NCBI GenBank assembly: GCA_020634855.1
Contig: JACKAU010000007.1
Span: forward strand, 248,001 to 312,000
DNA: 64,000 nucleotides
Direction of reading: 5' to 3'
From: Anaerolineales bacterium
GTDB lineage: Bacteria > Chloroflexota > Anaerolineae > 4572-78 > J111
Positions 58,522 to 64,000 of the stretch are shown here, piece after piece. The stretch's first letter is position 1. Every line of letters begins with the position of its first letter. A program made the translations under genes and the position numbers. The notes below the pieces were generated by a model, which ran no database searches, was not told the origin of the DNA, and saw nothing but the letters and a program-made list of their open reading frames with translations.

Positions 58522-59553
58522 CTAATGCCGATTCCCCACTCTACGGAAGGTGTCAACAAACTCCACCTGGGGCGTCGTTTCCGTCTCGTAGCGCTCGGCC
58601 GCCATTAACTCGGGGTTGGCGGCATAGTCGGTGGAGCCAAGGGAGCCGGCCTCCTGGCCGATGAATTCGTAGCGCTGGATGACCAGTAGTTCAGGGTTGG
58701 CGGCGTAGAAACCCAAGCCATCTTCGGCTATAAATTCATAGTAATCTGCAAACAACTGTTCAGGGGTGGCGGTATCGGCCGCCGAGCCGAGCGAGCCGGC
58801 ATCTTGGCCGACGAATTCATAGCGCTGCGCTACCAGCAGTTCGGGGTTGGCCGCATACTGAGTTGAGCCAAGCGCGTCGGTTTCGTCGCCGATGAATTCG
58901 TAGCGTTGGACGACCAGCAGTTCAGGATTGGCCGCATAGTCAGCCGAGTCGAGTTGGGGGATCGTGATTTCGACAGGTTGATAACGCCCTGCCGCCATTA
59001 ACTCCGGATTAGCGGCCATAGCGCTAGACTCGGCCAGTTCCTCAATCTGCTGGGCGTTAAACGTGTATGGCGAGACGCCAATCAGACGCAAGTCGGCGCA
59101 GGCCAGGCGACTGTTATCCGTATCATGGATGACCACCGACCGGGCTTCTGCCCGCGCCACAAAATCGTTCACGGTCTGGCTAAACCCGTAGCCGCCTGAA
59201 TTGGTGGTAATCGCCGGCCAAATTTCGTTGACCTCGTCCGCTGCGCCACCGATTTCGTGCTGGTAATGGCTGCCGCCGGCTTCGTTACTGCAAGCCTGGT
59301 TGTGGACGTGAACCCCGTAGTTAGTGTTCGGCGCTAGCCCTTGCACTCTGAGCGTCACCGACGTATAACCCTCGGCGCTGCGCACCATCGTCGCCATACC
59401 GGAGATGTCGTAGCCTTTGTCCAGACCGTCAGCATAGGTGGCTATTTGACCCCGCGTGACCTGGATCGGTTCCTTCGCCAAGGTGGGCGTGGCTAAAATA
59501 GCGCTTATCAAGATGACGACTCCAACGACTATTGTGTTTATCCAACTTCGCAT
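58522..59553 (-). CDS. secreted Cu/Zn-SOD-like protein with six YAANPELL repeats
   Basis: 343 residues. Residues 1-26 are a signal peptide (VVGVVILISAILATPTLA). Residues 30-155 resemble the Cu/Zn superoxide dismutase fold: VHVHNQAC (His82, His84, Cys88), GGSHYQH (His96, His99), VVIHDTD (His143) and RLAC (Cys152), so the Cu ligands and disulfide pair appear present, while the Zn Asp is not evident. From 180 to 325 six repeats of 23-27 residues follow, with consensus YAANPELLVxQRYEFIGxxA, starting at about 180, 207, 234, 261, 284 and 311. Their role is unknown; a surface or self-assembly function is possible. AAAGGAG lies nine bases before the ATG. It is downstream of the ParB-like gene on the same strand. 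Confidence 0.8.
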   Translation of the reverse strand: MRSWINTIVVGVVILISAILATPTLAKEPIQVTRGQIATYADGLDKGYDISGMATMVRSAEGYTSVTLRVQGLAPNTNYGVHVHNQACSNEAGGSHYQHEIGGAADEVNEIWPAITTNSGGYGFSQTVNDFVARAEARSVVIHDTDNSRLACADLRLIGVSPYTFNAQQIEELAESSAMAANPELMAAGRYQPVEITIPQLDSADYAANPELLVVQRYEFIGDETDALGSTQYAANPELLVAQRYEFVGQDAGSLGSAADTATPEQLFADYYEFIAEDGLGFYAANPELLVIQRYEFIGQEAGSLGSTDYAANPELMAAERYETETTPQVEFVDTFRRVGNRH

Positions 59554-59661
59554 GATTCTTTCTCCTTTTAATAATTAGGTCTAATTGAATAATTTATGAA
59601 ACTATCTTTTCTTCGCCTTCGCCTCAGCTTTAGCCTTAGCCTGGCTTTATCCTTCAACCGG

Positions 59662-60069
59662 CTACGACTGGCTCAATTGCCAAATGGTGATTTGCCCTTC
59701 TATTTCCGCATCCCCCAAAGCATAGGCCACGGAGATACGATGGTGACCATCTTCAACAAAATAAATGTCGCCGACTTGAATGAGCGTAACCGGCGGCAGC
59801 CCCCGGCCGCTGGTTCTGGCCTGATAAATGCCGGTCCATCGTTTCGTATTGTGACCGTTAACGAGTCGGAAATTGGCATCAAAATCCTTACACTTACCTG
59901 GGCTGGCGCTGCCGCGAATTTGATCGAGCGACACGGAATGAGTCCCCAAGTAAAGCGCGTTTTTGACCGAGTCATTCCCGATGATTTCAGGCAGACTTAG
60001 CAAGCGTTGTGAGCGCCAGGGTAGTATTGAGGCCATCTTGCCCAAGATATCTTTGGTGTTCATCGCCAT
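59662..60069 (-). CDS. ParB/sulfiredoxin-like domain protein
   Basis: 135 residues. The C-terminal half reads LPPVTLIQVGDIYFVEDGHH followed by RISVAYALGDAEIEGQI, the pattern of ParB-N/sulfiredoxin-fold domains in which the DGHHR motif binds nucleotide; the N-terminal half has VSLDQIRGSASPGKCKDFDA. Whether it binds DNA is not known; there is no HTH. CGGAGACG lies before the ATG at 60069. On the opposite strand an open frame 59596-60000 is its shadow. It is the first gene after the SARP-type operator at 60113-60166 and is therefore the best candidate target of the SARP encoded next door. Confidence 0.75.
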   Translation of the reverse strand: MAMNTKDILGKMASILPWRSQRLLSLPEIIGNDSVKNALYLGTHSVSLDQIRGSASPGKCKDFDANFRLVNGHNTKRWTGIYQARTSGRGLPPVTLIQVGDIYFVEDGHHRISVAYALGDAEIEGQITIWQLSQS

Positions 60070-60112
60070 TGTCGTCTCCGTACAAGTTTGTTAATTCATC
60101 GTTATGATTTAG

Positions 60113-60166
60113 AATATAGGACAGACCTGTTCGGGAACTGCCCCACAAACTGTTCGGAAACTGTTC
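60113..60166 (-). promoter_or_regulatory. candidate SARP operator-promoter for the ParB-like gene
   Basis: On the minus strand: GAACAGT, TTCC, GAACAGT, TTGTG, GGGCAGT, TCCC, GAACAGG, then seven bases and TATATT (plus-strand 60113-60118). Four heptamers start at 11, 12 and 11 bp intervals. SARP regulators bind heptamer direct repeats of 11-bp period whose last copy lies about 8 bp before the -10 box; the geometry here fits. The transcript would begin about 35-40 bases before the ParB-like start codon at 60069. Confidence 0.6.
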
Positions 60167-60200
60167 TTAAATAACTCAAGTTGCTATCTGTCTGCGAACA

Positions 60201-60296
60201 AGACCTGACAGGTTTTCAAATAGGCCTTAATGCGGCTAAATTTCCCGAATTGCCCTAATTTTTCTCTGAACGGTAATCCTAAAACCTGTCAGGTCT
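60201..60296. repeat. 16-bp inverted repeat AGACCTGACAGGTTTT
   Basis: Perfect arms at 60201-60216 and 60281-60296 around 64 bases. Each arm contains the near-palindrome ACCTGACAGGT. It lies 38 bases before the SARP gene and could be a dispersed repeat or a regulatory structure in the SARP leader. Confidence 0.75.
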
Positions 60297-60334
60297 GATG
60301 GGTGGCAACTGGGGTTAAATAAAAAGAGGAGACT

Positions 60335-63300
60335 GTGGCGTCTAACTATCGCATTTACCTGTTTGGCAACGTCCGGGTTGAAAAGGACGGCCAGGCTGTA
60401 GACAATTTTGATTCCCGCAAGGCGCTGGCGATGCTAGGGTATTTGATCCGGCAGCCGCAGCCGGTATCGCGCAGCCAATTGGCCGGGCTGTTTTGGGGAG
60501 AGAAATCCGAAGCGCGCGGCCGGCGCAATCTCAGCCGCGAATTGAGCCAGTTGTCCAGCCGCCTGCCCGACGCCTTCCAAGCCGATTACCACACCGTCCA
60601 ATTTCACCCATCACCCGCTTACTGGGTTGATGCCGTGGCGTTTGAAACGCTGGCCCGGCAAGGCGGCCGCTTCACCTGGCCGCACAGCGCCGACGATCTG
60701 GCCGACCTCACCCCGGATGCTGCCCCGGCTGAAGAGGAGTCGGTCCAGCCGGACCAACTAGCCGAGGCGGTCGAGCTTTACCAGGGCGATTTTATGGCCG
60801 GCTACTACCTGGACGACTGCCCCGAATTTGAGTCGTGGCTGCTCAGCCAACAGGAAGGATGGCGGCGGCAGGTGGTAGAGGTCTTAGAGACCCTGGTGGC
60901 TTACCACGCCGTTCACGCCGCTGATGATAAAGCCGAAAGTTTCGCCCGGCGCTGGCTAGAGGTGGAACCCTGGCAGGAGGAGGCCCATCGCTATCTGATG
61001 GTGCTGCTGGCCCGCAGCGGCAAACGCGCCGCCGCACTGGCTCAATACTATATTTGCCAACGGGTCTTGGAAGAAGAACTAGGGGCCGAACCGGAGGAAG
61101 AGACCACCGCTCTGGTGCAGCGCATTCAGGCCGGAGAGATCAAAAAACAGGGCAGCCGCAGCCTGGAGTCGCTCACAACTGCGCCTTCGCCGGCCACACC
61201 ACCGCCCGCCGCGCCTTCACGCCCCGCCCTTAAAATCCGAGCGCCTTCGCCGGCCACGCCATTGGTCAATCGTACCGACGAGTTGAAACAGGTGGCGGCC
61301 TTTTTCAGGCAGCCCGACTACCGGCTGCTGACGCTGGTCGGCCCCGGCGGTATCGGCAAAACCCGGCTGGCGCTTGAGGCCGCCTGGCAGGTCAAAGAAA
61401 CTGAGGGCGACGACCCTGTCGAATTTGCCCACGGCGTTTATTTTATCCCGCTCGACTCGCTCAGTTCCGTTGATTTTCTGGTATCCACCCTGGCCGATGC
61501 ACTCGACTTTTCCTTTTATAGCGGCAGCGATCCGGCCGCCCAACTCCTCAACTATCTGCGCGAAAAAGCCATGCTGCTGGTGCTGGATAATCTTGAGCAT
61601 CTGTTATCGACGCCGGCAGCCGGACCAAATGCAGCGGATCTCATCGACCAAATTTTGACCGACGCGCCTCAAGTCAAGATTTTGACCGTCTCGCGGGAAC
61701 GATTGAACCTGCTAGACGAGCAGCTTCTGCCGGTCTACGGGTTAGCCCTGCCGGCCTTGCCGGACGACCCAACCGCCGCGCCCCGACCAACCCTGGATGA
61801 TGCCGCCTGGCATAAAACCCAAGCAAACAGCGCCGTGCTACTGTTCTTGCAGCGGGCTAGAGCCGTCCTGCCCGGCTTCGAACCCTCAACCGAGGATCGA
61901 TACGACATCGTTCAAATTTGCCGGCTGGTTGAAGGTATTCCGCTGGCGATTGAGCTGGCCGCCACCTGGCTGCGCGTGCTGTCCTGCGCCGAAATCGTGG
62001 CCGAGATCCGGCACAATCTCGATTTTCTGACGACGTCGCTGCGGAACGTGCCGGAACGACAGCGCAGCGTCCGGGCCGTGTTTGACTACTCCTGGCGGCT
62101 CTTATCTAATGAAGAGCAGCGGGTGTTTAAGCAGTTGGCCGTCTTTCGGGGCGGATTCCGGCGCGAGGCGGCCGAACAGGTGGTGGGTGCATCGTTAGGC
62201 CTGCTGCTGTCGCTCATCGACAAGTCGCTGCTGCGGCGGACGGAGACCGGCCGTTTTGAACGGCATCATCTGCTGTGGCAGTATGCCGCCGCCAAACTGG
62301 CCGAGACGCCGGCGGAACAAACGGCGGTCGAGGATCGACACGGCGACTACTTTGCCGATTTCTTGGCCCAGCGAACCGCGGCCCTGCAGGGCGGCAACCA
62401 GCGCACCGCTTTGGCCGAAATCAACGCCGACCTCGAGAACGTGCGCCGCTGCTGGCAGTGGGCCATCGAGCGCGGCCGGTGGGCTGCGGTCGAACAGGCG
62501 TTAGAGAGTCTCTTTCATTTTTATGATATTCGTAGTGGATTTAAAGAGGGGGCGGAAGCCTTTGAGCGAGCCGCCGCCGCCCTCAAAAACAGCCCTGAGG
62601 CGATGGCGTCGCCGGCCAATCAGATTGTCTTGGGCAAACTGCTGGCCCGGCAGGGGTGGTTTATCTTTCAACTGGGGCAATATGAACCGGCCATCGAATT
62701 ACTGCACCACAGTCTGGAGATTTTGCGCCACACCGGCGACGCGGGCCGGCCGGCGCTGGCCTTTCCGCTCAATTACCTGGGGGCGGCGCATCGACATTTG
62801 GGCGAGTACCAACTGGCCGAACAGCATTTAGGAGAGTGTCTGACCATTTGCCGAGAGACGGGAGATCGCTTTGGCGAGGGCGTCGCCCTGACCATTTTGG
62901 GGCAGGCGGCTTATCTTAAAGGCGATTATGCCCAGGCCCGGCACTATTGCGAGGACAGCCTGAGCATTAAACGAGCCATTGGCGATCATCGGGGTATTAC
63001 GTTCGTGCTGCAAATTTTGGGGCAGGTCGCCTTTGCCGTGGATGACTATGCGGAAGCCAACCACTACTTCCAGGAAAGTCTGGCCATTTGCCAGGCGATT
63101 GGCGATGACCGGGGGATTGCCCTGAGTTTGTCGTATCTAGGCGATGTGATCCAAATGATGGATGAATATCCGGGGGCCAGACAGCTTTATCAAGAGAGCC
63201 TGGCCATCTTTGAGGAGATTGGCAACCAGTGGGGCATTATGGCGGGGCATAACAAATTGGGGCATATCTCGAACGAATTGGGCGAAACCGACGCCGCCGA

Positions 63301-63601
63301 ACGTCATTTCGCCGCCGCGCTGGATTTGGCCGAATCGATCCAGGCTACGCCGGCCATGCTCGATGCCTTAGTTGGCCTGGTCGCGCTGCGCATCAAACGC
63401 GGCGACGATGACTGGTCGTCCATTTTAGAGGCGCTGGCCCTGGCCCTAAACCATCCCGTCAGCAGCCGCAGCAATCAAGACCGGGCCGCTCGTCTGCTGG
63501 CCGAGTTGGAACCCCATCTTCCGGCTAACGCCTTAAGCCACCTGCAAGCCGAGCCGCAGACCCAGTCTATTGCAGAGATTTTGGATTCTTTGAGACGGTG
63601 A
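60335..63601 (+). CDS. SARP-type regulator: BTAD, NTPase and TPR domains
   Basis: A 1088-residue AfsR-like transcription regulator. Residues 1-95: winged-helix DNA-binding domain (IYLFGNVRVEKDGQAVDNFD, SRKALAMLGYLIRQPQPVSR, SQLAGLFWGE). About 145-265: bacterial transcriptional activator domain (YQGDFMAGYYLDDCPEFESW, WLEVEPWQEEAHRYLMVLLA). About 310-600: NB-ARC-type ATPase with Walker A GPGGIGKT (336-343), LLVLDNLEHL as Walker B and EGIPLAIELAATWLR. From about 770: at least seven TPRs (LGEYQLAEQHLGECLTICRE). GAGGAGA lies before the GTG start. Such proteins activate nearby operons by binding direct repeats; four such repeats lie 170-220 bases upstream, facing the ParB-like/SOD-like/FG-GAP genes. 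Confidence 0.92.
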   Translation: MASNYRIYLFGNVRVEKDGQAVDNFDSRKALAMLGYLIRQPQPVSRSQLAGLFWGEKSEARGRRNLSRELSQLSSRLPDAFQADYHTVQFHPSPAYWVDAVAFETLARQGGRFTWPHSADDLADLTPDAAPAEEESVQPDQLAEAVELYQGDFMAGYYLDDCPEFESWLLSQQEGWRRQVVEVLETLVAYHAVHAADDKAESFARRWLEVEPWQEEAHRYLMVLLARSGKRAAALAQYYICQRVLEEELGAEPEEETTALVQRIQAGEIKKQGSRSLESLTTAPSPATPPPAAPSRPALKIRAPSPATPLVNRTDELKQVAAFFRQPDYRLLTLVGPGGIGKTRLALEAAWQVKETEGDDPVEFAHGVYFIPLDSLSSVDFLVSTLADALDFSFYSGSDPAAQLLNYLREKAMLLVLDNLEHLLSTPAAGPNAADLIDQILTDAPQVKILTVSRERLNLLDEQLLPVYGLALPALPDDPTAAPRPTLDDAAWHKTQANSAVLLFLQRARAVLPGFEPSTEDRYDIVQICRLVEGIPLAIELAATWLRVLSCAEIVAEIRHNLDFLTTSLRNVPERQRSVRAVFDYSWRLLSNEEQRVFKQLAVFRGGFRREAAEQVVGASLGLLLSLIDKSLLRRTETGRFERHHLLWQYAAAKLAETPAEQTAVEDRHGDYFADFLAQRTAALQGGNQRTALAEINADLENVRRCWQWAIERGRWAAVEQALESLFHFYDIRSGFKEGAEAFERAAAALKNSPEAMASPANQIVLGKLLARQGWFIFQLGQYEPAIELLHHSLEILRHTGDAGRPALAFPLNYLGAAHRHLGEYQLAEQHLGECLTICRETGDRFGEGVALTILGQAAYLKGDYAQARHYCEDSLSIKRAIGDHRGITFVLQILGQVAFAVDDYAEANHYFQESLAICQAIGDDRGIALSLSYLGDVIQMMDEYPGARQLYQESLAIFEEIGNQWGIMAGHNKLGHISNELGETDAAERHFAAALDLAESIQATPAMLDALVGLVALRIKRGDDDWSSILEALALALNHPVSSRSNQDRAARLLAELEPHLPANALSHLQAEPQTQSIAEILDSLRR

Positions 63602-63655
63602 CGTAATTCGGAAAGAGGTGGTCTGGAATGTGATCAATGACAGCTTATAATTACC

Positions 63656-63769
63656 CCTGCGCTCTTGTTCAAAAAAATCTTCATCAAGGAATGGGTGACC
63701 CACGTGAGAGGCGAAGTACCACGCATCAAGTAATTCGTTTAAATCCTTCTCTTCATATCTCCTAATCAT
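63656..63769 (-). pseudogene. N-terminal fragment of a GNAT acetyltransferase
   Basis: 38 residues, MIRRYEEKDLNELLDAWYFA then SHVGHPFLDEDFFEQERR, matching the start of GNAT-family N-acetyltransferases of the IRPYxxxDLxxVLxxWxxAS type. After the Arg pair the frame reads unrelated text and no acetyl-CoA motif follows, so the gene is truncated. Its end abuts the 3' end of the SARP gene. Confidence 0.6.
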
Positions 63770-63830
63770 TTTGCTTGATAGCCACCACCGTTCTGAATAC
63801 GCCACTCGATTACTTTTTCGAGGTTTTGCG

Positions 63831-64000
63831 TTACCTTAGAGCGTTTGTCATTGGGTAGGGTGTAATGGTGGCCAACTCATCTTCTTCGGCGCGTTGCGCG
63901 AAGTATAAATCCCACCGTAATTGTAGATTTAGCCAAAAACTGGCGGACATTCCCAAAAACTTCTCCAGTCGCAAGGCTGTACTGGGGGTCATCCTCGTTT
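63831..64000 (-). CDS. higA: HigA-family antitoxin, 3' part (runs off window end)
   Basis: The C-terminal 56 codons of a HigA/XRE-type antitoxin. On the minus strand the text reads TRMTPSTALRLEKFLGMSAS, then FWLNLQLRWDLYFAQRAEED, and ends ELATITPYPMTNALR. The ITxxTALRLxxxFGxSxxFWxNLQxxYDL pattern is the hallmark of the HigA helix-turn-helix and dimerisation region. The 5' end and any higB toxin gene lie beyond the window. HigBA modules often have the toxin upstream. Confidence 0.8.
   Translation of the reverse strand, partial: TRMTPSTALRLEKFLGMSASFWLNLQLRWDLYFAQRAEEDELATITPYPMTNALR

Noticed and set aside
59596..60000. 134-codon plus-strand frame opposite the ParB-like gene
   Set aside because: The minus-strand frame has the recognisable DGHHRISVA motif, a ribosome-binding site and an operator-promoter; the plus frame has none.
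1..64000. tRNA and rRNA genes
   Set aside because: I looked for T-loop words (GTTCGANTCC-like) with a matching acceptor stem and found none; the few hits are inside coding or IS sequence.

Overview
The window looks like a Chloroflexota chromosome, most probably Anaerolineae or a relative. The evidence is a Chlor_Arch_YYY (DUF2298-type) membrane protein, a Thr/Pro-rich membrane protein typical of that phylum, SARP/BTAD-NTPase-TPR and cyclase-AAA-TPR giant regulators, an Ehr-type complex, and many short palindromic intergenic repeats. This assignment is inferred from gene content only. I saw no rRNA, tRNA or CRISPR array.

Layout. 1-9.5 kb is mainly housekeeping: the 3' truncated dtd, a zinc-ribbon/DUF4279 protein, a 41-bp tandem repeat array, purM, a Thr/Pro-rich membrane protein, a cyclic-nucleotide-binding protein, an exonuclease-helicase of the DinG type and efp. 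At 9.7-10.85 kb an IS110-family element sits inside a REP-like repeat whose apparently uninterrupted copy is at 32.8 kb. 11-21.8 kb carries a Cys-rich small protein, two zinc-ribbon membrane paralogues coupled to glgX, an ornithine cyclodeaminase-family enzyme, a fused ABC-2/SpoIIM membrane protein and the YYY protein. 21.8-25.7 kb has small unknown genes, a REC-histidine kinase and a sortase. 26.1-30.2 kb encodes 2-oxoglutarate dehydrogenase E1 and E2.

30.2-33.8 kb is a graveyard of insertion sequences: an ISAs1-type element split by an IS4-like element, each with a 9-bp target duplication, followed by a decayed IS481-type copy. After it comes a 1394-residue protein built like soluble adenylyl cyclase. 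38.1-45.6 kb is a six-gene membrane complex (hyfI-B-C-E-F-G order) whose large subunit lacks the NiFe cysteines, so it is an energy-converting-hydrogenase-related (Ehr) complex rather than a hydrogenase; it is preceded by a possible leader RNA ending in an intrinsic terminator. A convergent Ser/Thr kinase follows, then etfB-etfA-Fe-S/heme membrane oxidoreductase-FAD oxidoreductase, which form a coherent electron path from an amine- or amino-acid-type substrate through ETF to the membrane.

51.8-63.6 kb is the most unusual part. A SARP-type regulator faces a minus-strand set of a ParB-like protein, a secreted Cu/Zn-SOD-like protein with six copies of a YAANPELL-type repeat, and a huge secreted FG-GAP/metallopeptidase-like protein whose reading frame is broken inside an 18-copy 21-bp repeat. 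Four direct repeats with 11-12 bp spacing lie just upstream of a -10-like box between the SARP gene and this set, matching known SARP operator geometry. The window ends with an acetyltransferase fragment and a partial HigA antitoxin gene.
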